Part shown: in pieces, positions 31,594-41,479 of the stretch
Layout: every line of letters starts with the position of its first letter
Numbering within the stretch: position 1 is the stretch's first letter
Source of the DNA: Longimicrobium sp.
Lineage (GTDB): Bacteria > Gemmatimonadota > Gemmatimonadetes > Longimicrobiales > Longimicrobiaceae
Direction of reading: 5' to 3'
DNA: 64,000 nucleotides
NCBI RefSeq assembly: GCF_036388275.1
Contig: NZ_DASVSF010000100.1
Span: 209,585 to 273,584 of the forward strand
The notes under the pieces: generated by a model
Databases searched by the model: none
What the model was told of the DNA's origin: nothing
What the model saw: only the letters and a program-made list of their open reading frames with translations
Translations under genes and position numbers: made by a program

Positions 31594-33995
31594 TCGCTGC
31601 GCAGGGCAATCATGGGGTCCACCCGGGTGGCGCGCCGGGCGGGAAGATAGCTGGCGGCCAGCCCCACCGCGGCCAGCAGCAGCACCACGGCGGCGAAGGT
31701 GGCGGGGTCGGTGGCCTCGACGCCGAAGAGCAGGCCCCGCACGGTGCCGGTCAGCAGGTACGCCCCCACCGCGCCCACCGCCAGCCCGGCCGCCACGACC
31801 GCCATCGATCCGCGGATCACCATGGCGCGCACCGCGCCCTCGGTGGCGCCCAGGGCCAGCCGGATGCCCAGCTCGCGGGTGCGCTGCACCACCTGGTACG
31901 AGATCACCCCGTAGATGCCCACCGCGGCCAGGAACAGCGCCAGCCCGGCGAACAGGGTGAGCATGGCCATCGTGAAGCGGCGGGTGCCCACCGCCTCGGC
32001 GGCCCGCTCTTCCATGGTGCGGAACTCAGTGGGCACCTGCGGCGCCCGCGCAGACAGGCGGCTGCGCACCGTGGCCACCAGCGAGGCGGGGGGCACCGAC
32101 GAGCTCACGGCGAGGGTGGCGTAGCGGGCCCGGAACGGGCGCTGGGCGTAGTGGACGTACACCTCGGCGGCCGGGTCGCTGAGCGGCCCCCAGTGCCGCA
32201 CGTCGCCCACCACCCCCACGATGGTGATCCAGCGGTCGCCGTACACCCAGCTGTCGTTGGCCAGGTTGCGGATGCGCTGCCCCAGCGGGTCCTGCCCGGG
32301 CCAGAGCTTTTCGGCCAGCGCGCGGTTGATGATGCCCACGTCGGGCGATCCCGCCCGGTCGCGCTCCGGGTCGAAGAGCCGGCCCCGCAGCAGCGGGATG
32401 CCCATGGCCTGAAAGTAGCCGGCGCTGGCCACGCGGTAGTCGGCGTAGCCGGTGCCCGGCTCGCGCCCCTCGACGTCGAAGCCGCCGTTGATGTTCCCTC
32501 CACCCAGGGGAAGGAGGTTGACGATCCCCGCGTGCCTGACCCCGGGAACGGTGGCCAGCTCGGCGAGAAACGCCTGATGAAAGGCCGCCACGTCGGTGGT
32601 GTCGGGGTAGGCCGTCTCGGGAAGCGCCAGGTCCGCCGTCAACACTCCCGCCGTCTCGTAGCCAAGCTCCACGCGGCTGACCTCCAGGAAGCTGCGGATC
32701 AGCAGCCCGGCGCCCACCAGCAGCAGGAGCGACAGGGCCACCTCGGCGCCCACCAGCAGGTTCCACGGCGTGCCCCGGCCCCGCGCCGCCACCGCGCGGG
32801 TTCCCGCCAGCTCGCGCCCCATGTCGGTTCCCGAGGTGCGCAGCGCCGGAAAGAGGCCGAACAGTACCGCGGCCAGGACGGCCGCCAGAAGGGCGAAGGC
32901 CAGGACGGGCCCGTTCAGCCGCACGCCTTCGAGCTGGCCCAGCGCGCCCGCGGGCGAGAGCGAGGCCAGCACCCGCACCAGGACCACCGCCACCGCCACC
33001 CCGGCCAGGGCGCCAACGGTTGCCAGCAGCAGCCCCTCGGTGAACAGCTGCCGCGTCAGCCGGCCTCGCCCGGCGCCGAGCGCGGCGCGGACCGCCATCT
33101 CCTGGCGGCGCGCGGCCCCGCGGGCCAGCAGCGTGCTGGCCAGGTTCGCGCAGGCGATCAGCAGCACGAGCGCCGAGGCCCCCAGCAGCAGCAGCAGGGG
33201 GCGCCGCGCGTTCCCCGCGAGAGAATCCTGCAGGGTCATCAGCTGCACGGCCGCGCCGTCGACCTCCTTGCCGTGCTCGGCCCGTAGCGCCTGCTGGATC
33301 CCGTTGAGCTCGTCACGCGCGGCATCCACCTCCACCCCGGGCTTCAGCCGCCCCACGACGTTCCAGTTGTGGCCGCTGCGGGCGCCGGGCTCGGCCAGGG
33401 TTTCGGGGGTCCACACGGCCGTCCTCACTGGAAAGCGGAATCCGGGGGGCATCACCCCCACCACCGAGTAGCTGGTGCCGAACAGCTCCAGGGGCCGGGC
33501 CGACAGGTCGGCGGCCCCGCCCAGAAAGTTCTGCCAGAACTCGTGCGACACCACGGCGACGGGCGGTCCGCCGGGCTTCGTCTCGTCCGGGGTGAACACG
33601 CGGCCCTGAGCCGGGCGCGTGCGCATCAGCGAAAAGAAGTCGGTGGAGACGGCGGTCACCTCCGGACGCACCGGCTCGGAGCCGCCCAGCACCGTAGCCT
33701 GGCCGCCGCTGTAGGCGGCCATCCCCTGGAAGCCGCGGGCCCGCGCGCGCCAGTCCTGGAAGTTCAGCCCGGCCACGGGCATCTCCTCGCCCTTGGCCGT
33801 CAGCTCGGCCGCCACGACCAACTGCCCGGGCTCCGGGTAGGGGGGCGGGCGAAGGAGCACCGCGTGCACCACGCTGAAGATGGCGGTGGTGGCGCCGATG
33901 CCCAGCGCCAGGGTAAGCACCGCCACCAGCGTAAATCCGGGGCTGCGGGCCAGCTTTCGCGCCGCGTACCGGAGGTCCTGTGCCACCGAGCTCAT
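31590..33995 (-). CDS. ADOP-type (MacB/FtsX-like) ABC permease
   Basis: An 801-residue permease of the acidobacterial duplicated orphan permease type. N-terminal signature: DLRYAARKLARSPGFTLVAV, a first membrane segment, then a MacB-like periplasmic domain (LNFQDWRARARGFQGMAAYS, VVSHEFWQNFLGG), an FtsX domain (RQEMAVRAALGAGRGRLTRQ), a second periplasmic domain (INRALAEKLWPGQDPLGQRI) and a second FtsX domain ending in YLPARRATRVDPMIALRSE. It works with the ATPase encoded upstream. Coupling to LanC by ATGA suggests a role in peptide export or self-protection. Confidence 0.92.
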   Translation of the reverse strand: MSSVAQDLRYAARKLARSPGFTLVAVLTLALGIGATTAIFSVVHAVLLRPPPYPEPGQLVVAAELTAKGEEMPVAGLNFQDWRARARGFQGMAAYSGGQATVLGGSEPVRPEVTAVSTDFFSLMRTRPAQGRVFTPDETKPGGPPVAVVSHEFWQNFLGGAADLSARPLELFGTSYSVVGVMPPGFRFPVRTAVWTPETLAEPGARSGHNWNVVGRLKPGVEVDAARDELNGIQQALRAEHGKEVDGAAVQLMTLQDSLAGNARRPLLLLLGASALVLLIACANLASTLLARGAARRQEMAVRAALGAGRGRLTRQLFTEGLLLATVGALAGVAVAVVLVRVLASLSPAGALGQLEGVRLNGPVLAFALLAAVLAAVLFGLFPALRTSGTDMGRELAGTRAVAARGRGTPWNLLVGAEVALSLLLLVGAGLLIRSFLEVSRVELGYETAGVLTADLALPETAYPDTTDVAAFHQAFLAELATVPGVRHAGIVNLLPLGGGNINGGFDVEGREPGTGYADYRVASAGYFQAMGIPLLRGRLFDPERDRAGSPDVGIINRALAEKLWPGQDPLGQRIRNLANDSWVYGDRWITIVGVVGDVRHWGPLSDPAAEVYVHYAQRPFRARYATLAVSSSVPPASLVATVRSRLSARAPQVPTEFRTMEERAAEAVGTRRFTMAMLTLFAGLALFLAAVGIYGVISYQVVQRTRELGIRLALGATEGAVRAMVIRGSMAVVAAGLAVGAVGAYLLTGTVRGLLFGVEATDPATFAAVVLLLAAVGLAASYLPARRATRVDPMIALRSE

Positions 33996-34066
33996 ACCGC
34001 GCCTCGTCGGGGTGTGCGTGGAAGGCGCGGAGGGGGCCGCGCCCGGGGAGATGGAAGAGGAGCCCG

Positions 34067-34804
<738 letters not shown>

Positions 34805-34836
34805 GGGGCTGCTTTCCGGGGTGGATGAAGTAGAGG

Positions 34837-35547
34837 TCAGCGGGCGCCCGTGCGCGCGGCCGTGCCGGCCAGCGGCTCAGGACCGCGGTTGGTCACCGCG
34901 CCGCTTCCGTCGATGAGGCTGTCGAGCCGGCCGCTCACCGCCAGAGCGGCCGAGCCGCTTCCCGTAACCTGGACGCGCGCCGAGCCGGCGGCGAGCGCCT
35001 CGGCGTCGATGGAGCCCGAGCCGCTCAGGCTGACCTCCAACCGGTCCGCCCGTCCCGCCACCTGCGTGGGGCCAGAGCCGGAAACGGACAGGCGCAGCAG
35101 CCCCGCCCGAACCGCCGCCAGCCGGGCGCTTCCCGAGCCGGAGAGGGAGAACGAGAACTCGGGGGCGCTCACCCCCTCCACCTCCAGCTCGCCGCTTCCC
35201 GTCATTTCCACCGCCTCGAGCGCGGGCACCCCCAGGTACAGGCGCAGGCGGCGGACGGGCTGCACCTGCACGTCGCCCGTGCCGACCACCAGGGTGCCGT
35301 CGGCGCCGACCCGGGAGGTCACCCGCTCCACCAGGTTGGCGTCGCCCTCGATACGGAGCTCGGCGGGCCCGGGCCGGATCACCAGCAGCGCCGGCGCGTC
35401 GAAGACCACGCGGCGAACGCCGGCCACGTCGCGGTGCACGGTGCCAGGAACCCCCGTGCCGCGAACCAGCGGGGGGTCCTGCGCGGCGGCCCGCGGGGCG
35501 GCCAGGACGAGGGCCGCGGCCAGGGCGGCGAAGTGGAAGGCACGCAT
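34837..35547 (-). CDS. secreted GIN-domain (DUF2807-like) protein
   Basis: A 236-residue protein with a signal peptide (FAALAAALVLAAPRAAAQ) and a right-handed beta-helix-like auto-transporter adhesin (GIN/DUF2807) body. Near-repeats carry S/T-G-S-G: AVEMTGSGELEVEG, FSLSGSGSARLAA, LSVSGSGPTQVAG, VSLSGSGSIDAEA, VQVTGSGSAALAV. It is exported to the periplasm or surface. First gene of the minus-strand operon, facing the HlyD-TolC operon across a shared regulatory gap. The role is unknown, perhaps an envelope-associated accessory of the pump. Confidence 0.8.
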   Translation of the reverse strand: MRAFHFAALAAALVLAAPRAAAQDPPLVRGTGVPGTVHRDVAGVRRVVFDAPALLVIRPGPAELRIEGDANLVERVTSRVGADGTLVVGTGDVQVQPVRRLRLYLGVPALEAVEMTGSGELEVEGVSAPEFSFSLSGSGSARLAAVRAGLLRLSVSGSGPTQVAGRADRLEVSLSGSGSIDAEALAAGSARVQVTGSGSAALAVSGRLDSLIDGSGAVTNRGPEPLAGTAARTGAR

Positions 35548-35623
35548 GTCGGCACCGGGGTCCGAGGGTGAAAGCGGGGCGCGAAACGAAGCGGGGGCAT
35601 CTTCTCCCGCTTTTCGCCGCGAC

Positions 35624-35826
35624 TGTCCGGCAAGGTGGACAAACACGGAACGTGCCAGGTGTCGGCGAACGCGCATCTCACTCCTGCTCAACGACTTGCG
35701 GGAAAGGACATTCTTTCCCAACTGGCTGCGGGTGTCCGCTCGTGGGACGGCGTGCGCCGGAAACGAACAGCAGCCGGTACCTGGATGGCGTCCGGACGTG
35801 TCGGCGGCGGTGTCCGAAAATGGGAC
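35624..35826. promoter_or_regulatory. three TGTCC-N7/8-GGAC dyads (candidate enhancer sites)
   Basis: TGTCC-N8-GGACA at 35624-35641 and TGTCC-N7-GGAC at 35733-35748 and 35811-35826. A further perfect 7-bp dyad, GGGAAAG-N6-CTTTCCC, is at 35700-35719. Spaced dyads of this kind upstream of a -24/-12 promoter are the usual arrangement of NtrC-family activator sites, and such an activator is encoded at 38.7 kb. Confidence 0.45.
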
Positions 35827-35867
35827 CGCGATTCCCGGCAGCGGACAGGCGCGCGCCCTGCAGGCGG

Positions 35868-35885
35868 CGGGCACTCCGGGCGCAA
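35868..35885 (+). promoter_or_regulatory. candidate sigma-54 (-24/-12) promoter
   Basis: GGGCACTCCGGGCGCA keeps the GG-N10-GC spacing and GGCAC/GCA halves of the consensus TGGCACG-N4-TTGCA, with mismatches elsewhere. It lies about 110 bp before the HlyD start and 40-240 bp after the TGTCC dyads. Suggestive, not secure. Confidence 0.3.
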
Positions 35886-35991
35886 ACACGTCTCCCGCAG
35901 ACACTTGGGCCTTCGACGGCGCGCGGCACAAGGTTTCCTTTACCCCGGCACCGCAGCCACTCCCGTTCTCCCCCTGATCCCGGACGCTCCC

Positions 35992-37245
35992 GTGGACGTA
36001 CGCCGAACCGACCTCAAGAGCCGCCGCAACCGCCGCCTCGCGTGGGGCACGGCGGCCACGGCCGCGCTCCTGCTCCTTTTCGCCGCCGTGTCGCGCCTGG
36101 AGCCCGCCGTGCCCTCGGTGGAACGCGGCGAGATCGTCACCGACACGGTGGAGCGCGGCGAGATGGTGCGCGCGGTGCGAGGCCCCGGCACCCTGGTACC
36201 CGAGCGCATCCGGTGGGTCCCCGCGGGCACGGGCGGGCGGGTGGAGCGGCTGCTGGTGCAGCCGGGCGACCGGGTGGAGCCGGCGACGGTGCTGCTGGAG
36301 CTCAGCAACCCCGACGTGCAGCTGGAGGCGCTCGACGCCGAGCGGCAGCTGGCCCAGGCCCAGGCCGAGATGGCGGGGCTGCAGTCGACGCTGCAGACGC
36401 AGCGGCTTCAGTTGCAGGGGGGGCTTTCCACCCTGCGCGGCGAGCAGCGCGAGGCGCACCGACGTGCCGAGGCCGACCGCGAGCTCGCGGCCCGGGGGCT
36501 GATCGCCCGGATGGAGCTGGCCCGCTCGGAAGACCGCGCGCGCGAACTGGGGGAGAGGCTGCGGATGGACGAGGAGCAGCTGCGGGTGCTGGAGCGCTCG
36601 GCTGGCTCGCGTATGGCGGTGCAGCGCGCGCAGGTGGAGCGGCTTCGCAGCATCGTCCAGTTCCACGCCCAGCGCGCAACCTCCATGCAGGTGCGCGCGG
36701 GGGCCGCCGGAGTGGTGCAGGAGCTTCCCCTGCAGGTGGGGCAGTGGGTGACCCCGGGCACCACGTTGGCCCGCGTGGTCGAGCCGGGCCGGCTGAAGGC
36801 GGTGCTTCGCATTCCCGAGGGCCAGGCCCGCGACCTGGCCGTGGGGCAGCCCGCGCGCATCGACACCCGCAGCGGCGTGGTGCCCGGCCGGGTGGTGCGC
36901 ATCGATCCCGCCGTACAGGGAGGCTCGGTGGCGGTGGACATCGCGCTCGAGGGCGAGCTGCCCCGCGGCGCCCGCCCGGACCTGAGCGTCGACGGCACCG
37001 TGGAGATCGACCGGCTCCCCTCCGTGCTCCACATGGGCCGCCCGGCGTACGCGCAGCCGGAGGGCGGCGCCTCGCTGTGGAAGCTGGTGGACGGGGGCGC
37101 CTCGGCCGTGCGCGTTCCCGTGCGGCTGGGCCGGGCCTCGGTGAACTCGGTGGAGGTGGTGAGCGGGCTGCAGCCGGGCGACGAAGTGATCCTGTCCGAC
37201 CTTTCGCGCTGGGACGGGGTGGAGCGCCTGCGCATCCGCCGATGA
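35992..37245 (+). CDS. HlyD/MacA-family efflux periplasmic adaptor
   Basis: A 417-residue membrane fusion protein. One N-terminal membrane segment (LAWGTAATAALLLLFAAVSR), a lipoyl half (VPAGTGGRVERLLVQPGDRV), a long coiled-coil hairpin (about residues 105-240, LEALDAERQLAQAQAEMAGL onwards), the second lipoyl half (VRAGAAGVVQELPLQVGQWV) and a beta-barrel/membrane-proximal end (VSGLQPGDEVILSDLSRWDG). The GTG at 35992 is chosen because upstream sequence is the regulatory gap. With TolC just downstream and the ATPase/ADOP permease divergently encoded, it completes a MacAB-TolC-like pump. Confidence 0.92.
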   Translation: MDVRRTDLKSRRNRRLAWGTAATAALLLLFAAVSRLEPAVPSVERGEIVTDTVERGEMVRAVRGPGTLVPERIRWVPAGTGGRVERLLVQPGDRVEPATVLLELSNPDVQLEALDAERQLAQAQAEMAGLQSTLQTQRLQLQGGLSTLRGEQREAHRRAEADRELAARGLIARMELARSEDRARELGERLRMDEEQLRVLERSAGSRMAVQRAQVERLRSIVQFHAQRATSMQVRAGAAGVVQELPLQVGQWVTPGTTLARVVEPGRLKAVLRIPEGQARDLAVGQPARIDTRSGVVPGRVVRIDPAVQGGSVAVDIALEGELPRGARPDLSVDGTVEIDRLPSVLHMGRPAYAQPEGGASLWKLVDGGASAVRVPVRLGRASVNSVEVVSGLQPGDEVILSDLSRWDGVERLRIRR

Positions 37246-37270
37246 CCCCCTTTCCAACCTTCGGCCCGCG

Positions 37271-38641
37271 ATGAGCCCCATGACCCCACACCGCACGGCC
37301 GCCACCCTGGTGGCCCTAGCGGCCCTGCTTTCCGCCCCCTCGTCCCTGCGTGCGCAGGACGCGGCGCCCCTGACGCTGGAGCGCGCGGTGGCATCGGCGC
37401 TGGAGGGCAGCCCCGAGATCCAGCGGGCGCGCGCCGCCGGCCTGCTGGAGCGCGCCAGCGTCACGGAAAGCTTCGCCCCCATGCTGCCGCGCCTTTCGCT
37501 TTCCACCGGGCTCAACCGCTCCGACGTGCTGCAGCGCACGGCCACGGACCCCGTGACGGGCGGAATCGTACAGCTTCCCGACTCGCTGGTCGAGCGGCGG
37601 TACACCTTCGGCACCGCGGCCGTCGTCTCGGTGGACTGGACGGTGTTCGCGGGGGGCCGCAACCTGGCGGCGGCTTCCGTGGCTCGCGCCCGGGCCCGGG
37701 CGGCCGGCCACGAGCTGGGCGCCGCACGGGTGAAGGCCGCCGCCGAGGCCACCCTGGCCTACCTGGACGCCTTGGAGGCGGACGCCTTGGTGCAGGTGCG
37801 CCGCGCGCAGGAAGCCCATGCGCGCGAGCTGGAGCGCACGGCCCAGGCGCGGTTCGAAACGGGCGACGTTCCCGAGATCGACCTGCTGCAGGCGCGGCTG
37901 GCGGCCAGCGAAGCCAACCTGGCCGTCATCGAGGCCGAAGGCGACGCGCGGGCGCGGCGGCTGGCGCTGTACGAGCGGACCGGGATGGAAGGGGACCTGG
38001 GAGCCCCCCTGCAGGCACCCGAACCTCTGGCCGCCGTGGATACGGCCGGGCTTCGCGCGCGTATGTCTGCCGCCAGCCCCGTGCTGGCCGGCGCGGCGGC
38101 GGAGCGCCAGGCGGCGGCCCGAGCCGTACGGGCCGGACGGCTGGGGCTGCTCCCCACGGTGACGGTGGGGATGGACCGCGTCTGGTCGGAGTGGGGGCAG
38201 ACGCGCGAGGCCTTCACCATGGAGCCCCGCAACGCGCAGGCGTACTACCGGCTGTCCCTGGCCTGGTCGCCCCTGGAACGCTCCGGCCAGCTGTGGGCCG
38301 AACGCCAGCGCGCCGCGGCGGCCCTGCTGGCCGCGGACGCCGACGGGCGCGCGGCGCGGCGCACGATCGAGCGCGAGGTGGAGGTGGGGCTGGAGCGCTG
38401 GGTGCGCGCGGGGGGGGTAGGCGAGCGTGCCGCGCTGAACCTGGCCCTGGCCGAGCGGCAGCGCGAGCAGGCCGAGGAGCGGTACCGGGTGGGGCTGGGC
38501 ACGCTCACCGACCGGCTGAACGCGAACGCCCTCTGGGCCGAGGCCGCGCGGCAGGCCGCGCTGGCCCGGCACGCGCGCCTTCGCGCCGCCGCCGAGCTGG
38601 AGCGCGCCACGGGGGCGGCGGTGATGCGCCCGATGCCGTAG
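37271..38641 (+). CDS. TolC-family outer membrane efflux protein
   Basis: A 456-residue protein with signal peptide (TLVALAALLSAPSSLRAQ) and two homologous outer-membrane efflux halves. LTLERAVASALEGSPEIQRA opens the first, RYTFGTAAVVSVDWTVFAGG the strand region, and ARFETGDVPEIDLLQARLAA and RYRVGLGTLTDRLNANALWA are the paired helix signatures. It forms the outer-membrane exit duct. It follows the HlyD gene by 25 nt and ends 43 nt before the response-regulator start. Confidence 0.93.
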   Translation: MSPMTPHRTAATLVALAALLSAPSSLRAQDAAPLTLERAVASALEGSPEIQRARAAGLLERASVTESFAPMLPRLSLSTGLNRSDVLQRTATDPVTGGIVQLPDSLVERRYTFGTAAVVSVDWTVFAGGRNLAAASVARARARAAGHELGAARVKAAAEATLAYLDALEADALVQVRRAQEAHARELERTAQARFETGDVPEIDLLQARLAASEANLAVIEAEGDARARRLALYERTGMEGDLGAPLQAPEPLAAVDTAGLRARMSAASPVLAGAAAERQAAARAVRAGRLGLLPTVTVGMDRVWSEWGQTREAFTMEPRNAQAYYRLSLAWSPLERSGQLWAERQRAAAALLAADADGRAARRTIEREVEVGLERWVRAGGVGERAALNLALAERQREQAEERYRVGLGTLTDRLNANALWAEAARQAALARHARLRAAAELERATGAAVMRPMP

Positions 38642-38684
38642 ATTGCCGCAGAAGGCCGAGCGCATCCCCCATCCCCGCACCGCC

Positions 38685-40064
38685 ATGCCCGTGGCCGCCC
38701 CCGATCAGATCCGCGTCTTGGTCGCCGACGACCAGCCCGACATCGTGCAAGCCCTTCGCCTGCTCCTGAAGGCGGAGGGATACCGAGTGGAAACGGCCGA
38801 CTCGCCGGCCGCCGTCGCCCGGCAGCTGCAGGCGAACGACTTCGACGTCGTGCTGCTGGACCTGAACTACGCGCGCGACACCACCTCCGGCGCCGAGGGG
38901 CTGGACCTGCTGCGGCGCATGCGCACCGTGCACCCCGCCCTTCCCGTGGTGGTGATGACGGCGTGGGGGAGCGTCGAGGGGGCCGTCGAGGCCATGCGCC
39001 TGGGCGCGCGCGACTACGTCGAGAAACCGTGGGACAACCACCGGCTGGTGACCACCCTGCGCGCGCAGGTGGAGCTGGGGCGGGCCCTGCGGCACAGCCG
39101 CCAGCTGGAGGACGAGAACGCGCGTTTGCCGCAGGATGGCACTCCGTCGCTGGTGTGCGAGTCTCGCGCCATGCGCGAGATGGTGGCCATGCTGGAGCGC
39201 ATCGCGCCCTCCGACGCCAGCGTGCTGATCACCGGCGAGCACGGAACGGGGAAGGAGGTGGTGGCCCGCCGCCTTCACGCCGGCTCGTCGCGGACCTCGC
39301 GCCCGCTGGTGACCGTACACGCGGGCGGCATCGCCACGGGGGTGGTGGAAAGCGAGCTGTTCGGCCACGTGAAGGGCGCCTTCACCGACGCCCGCTCCGA
39401 GCGGGTGGGGTACTTCGAGGCCGCCCACCGGGGCACGCTCTTCCTGGACGAGATCGGCACGATGCCCATGGCGCTGCAGGCCAAGCTCCTGCGGGTGCTA
39501 CAGACGGGCGAGTTCCAGCGGGTCGGCTCTACCCAGCCGCGCACGGCCGACGTGCGGCTGATCTCGGCTACCAACCTCGACCTTCACCACGAGGTGGCAG
39601 AGGGGCGGTTCCGCGGCGACCTGCTGTACCGCATCAACACGGTGGAAATCCACGTGCCGCCCCTGCGCGAGCGGCGCGACGACATTCCCGTGCTCGCCAC
39701 CCACTTCCTCGGGGGCTTCTCCGGCCGCTACCGCAAGGCGGTGAACGCCTTCGAGCCCGACGCCATGCGCGCCCTGCTGGACTACCCCTGGCCGGGCAAC
39801 GTGCGCGAGCTGGCCCACACGGTGGAGCGCGCGGTGCTGCTGGCCAGCGGCGAGCGCGTGACGCCGGGGGACCTGAACCTGCGCCCCGCCGCGGCGCGGG
39901 GGGCGGATGGGCTCGAGGAAATGCCGTTGGAAACGGCCGAGCGCCACATCATCCGCAAGGCGTTGGACCGCCACGGCGGCAACGTCAGCCACGCCGCCGA
40001 GGCGCTGGGCATCTCGCGCAGCGCCCTGTATCGCCGGCTGCAGAAGCACGGGCTCGACGCGTGA
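38685..40064 (+). CDS. sigma-54-dependent response regulator (NtrC family)
   Basis: A 459-residue regulator. Receiver domain (residues 1-125) with VADDQPDIV, phospho-acceptor Asp in VVLLDLNYAR, TAW and the Lys of VEKPW. AAA+ domain (about 145-375): Walker A GEHGTGKE, loop 1 GAFTDA (usual GAFTGA), Walker B GTLFLDEIG, and YPWPGNVREL. Fis-type helix-turn-helix at the C-terminus (GNVSHAAEALGISRSALYRR). It activates sigma-54 promoters; the dyads upstream of the HlyD gene are plausible targets. Its TGA overlaps the GTG of the kinase gene. Confidence 0.95.
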   Translation: MPVAAPDQIRVLVADDQPDIVQALRLLLKAEGYRVETADSPAAVARQLQANDFDVVLLDLNYARDTTSGAEGLDLLRRMRTVHPALPVVVMTAWGSVEGAVEAMRLGARDYVEKPWDNHRLVTTLRAQVELGRALRHSRQLEDENARLPQDGTPSLVCESRAMREMVAMLERIAPSDASVLITGEHGTGKEVVARRLHAGSSRTSRPLVTVHAGGIATGVVESELFGHVKGAFTDARSERVGYFEAAHRGTLFLDEIGTMPMALQAKLLRVLQTGEFQRVGSTQPRTADVRLISATNLDLHHEVAEGRFRGDLLYRINTVEIHVPPLRERRDDIPVLATHFLGGFSGRYRKAVNAFEPDAMRALLDYPWPGNVRELAHTVERAVLLASGERVTPGDLNLRPAAARGADGLEEMPLETAERHIIRKALDRHGGNVSHAAEALGISRSALYRRLQKHGLDA

Positions 40065-41407
40065 CTTGGCCGGCCCGCTCCGACCGGCAGGTGCTGCTGC
40101 TGGCCTTGGCCGCCGGGCTCCCCGGGACGGCCGCTGCCCTCGCGCTTGCCTGGGCCCTTCCCGCCCCGCCCTGGCTGCGCTGGGGCCTGTCGCTCCTGCT
40201 CCCTACCGTGTGGATCGCGGGGGCCCAGGCCCTCCGCCACCGGTTCACCCGCCCGGTGCAGACCATCGCCAACCTGATCGGGGCGCTGCGCATCGGCGAC
40301 TACTCGGTGCGCGCCCGCGGTGCCCGGGCCGACGACCCGCTAGGGCTGGCCCGGCTGGAACTGAACGGCCTGGCCGACCACCTACGGCGGCAGCGGCTGG
40401 GCGGCCTCGAGGCGGGTGCGCTGCTCCGTGCGGTGCTGGCCAACTTGGACGCGGTGGTGCTGGCGCTCGACGACCGGGGGCACATCCAGTTCGCCAACCG
40501 CGCGGCTGAGCGGCTGCTGGGGCGTTCGGCCGAGAGCCTGGTGGGGGCGTCGGCGGTCGAGGCGGGGCTCGAGCCCCTGCTGCGGCGGCAGACCTCGCCC
40601 ATCGTGGAGCACGCCTTTCCTGGGGGCGCCGGGCGATGGGACGTGCGCAGGGCCACCTTCCGGCAGGAAGGAGTGCCTCATCAGCTGCTGGTGCTTTCCG
40701 ACGTGGGGCAGATGCTGCGGCAGGAGGAGCGCGGCGCCTGGCGGCGGTTGATCCGCGTGCTGAGCCACGAAATCAACAACTCGCTCACCCCCATCCAGTC
40801 CATCTCCCGCGGGCTGCTGGACGTGATGCGCCGCGACCCCCCGCCGCCCGACTTCGACGACGACTTGGCGCAGGGGCTGGGCGTCATCGCGGGACGGGCG
40901 GAGGCCCTGGGGCGGTTCATGACCAGCTACGCGCGGCTAGCGCGGCTTCCCCCGCCCCGCAGGCGGCGCGTGGAGGTGAGCGAGCTGGTGCACCGCGCCG
41001 TGAGGCTGGAGACGCGGCGGCCCATCCGCCTAGTGGGCGGTCCGCCCGTGGCGCTGGACGCGGACTCCGACCAGCTGGAGCAGGTGCTGATCAACCTCCT
41101 GGCCAACGCGTCCGAGGCGGCGGCGGAAACCGGTGGCGGGGTGGAGGTGGGCTGGAGCGTGGACGCGCGCTTCGTACGGCTCTGGATCCGGGACGACGGG
41201 CCTGGCATCGCGGCGGCGACCAGCCTGTTCGTTCCCTTCTTCACGACGAAGCCCCATGGCAGCGGTATCGGGCTGGTGCTCAGCCAGCAGATCGCCGAGG
41301 CGCACGGGGGGCGGGTGGAGCTGGTGGACCGCGAGGACGCGCGCGGCTGCGAAGCACGGCTGGTACTGCCGCTGAAGCCGGAGGGAGGGAACCCCGCTAC
41401 CCTCTGA
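40061..41407 (+). CDS. NtrB-like sensor histidine kinase
   Basis: A 448-residue kinase. Two N-terminal membrane segments (about residues 10-50), a HAMP-like stretch, a PAS domain (NLDAVVLALDDRGHIQFANR), the H-box LSHEINNSLTPIQSISRGLL, and a catalytic domain with N-box NLLANASEAAAE, G1 DDGPGI, F-box and G2 GSGIGLVLSQQIAEAHGG. It should phosphorylate the regulator encoded immediately upstream (GTGA overlap). The signal is unknown; envelope stress or peptide sensing is possible. Confidence 0.94.
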   Translation: MTWPARSDRQVLLLALAAGLPGTAAALALAWALPAPPWLRWGLSLLLPTVWIAGAQALRHRFTRPVQTIANLIGALRIGDYSVRARGARADDPLGLARLELNGLADHLRRQRLGGLEAGALLRAVLANLDAVVLALDDRGHIQFANRAAERLLGRSAESLVGASAVEAGLEPLLRRQTSPIVEHAFPGGAGRWDVRRATFRQEGVPHQLLVLSDVGQMLRQEERGAWRRLIRVLSHEINNSLTPIQSISRGLLDVMRRDPPPPDFDDDLAQGLGVIAGRAEALGRFMTSYARLARLPPPRRRRVEVSELVHRAVRLETRRPIRLVGGPPVALDADSDQLEQVLINLLANASEAAAETGGGVEVGWSVDARFVRLWIRDDGPGIAAATSLFVPFFTTKPHGSGIGLVLSQQIAEAHGGRVELVDREDARGCEARLVLPLKPEGGNPATL

Positions 41408-41423
41408 TCGCCCGCCACGCTAG

Positions 41424-41462
41424 CACGGAGGCCGCGGAACAACCTCCTCCGCGAACTCCGTG
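41424..41462. terminator. hairpin between convergent genes
   Basis: Outer stem CACGGAG / CTCCGTG (7 bp) and inner stem CGCGG / CCGCG lie between the end of the kinase gene and the end of the M2 peptidase gene. Confidence 0.5.
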
Positions 41463-41479
41463 TGAGAACCCCGATCCGT

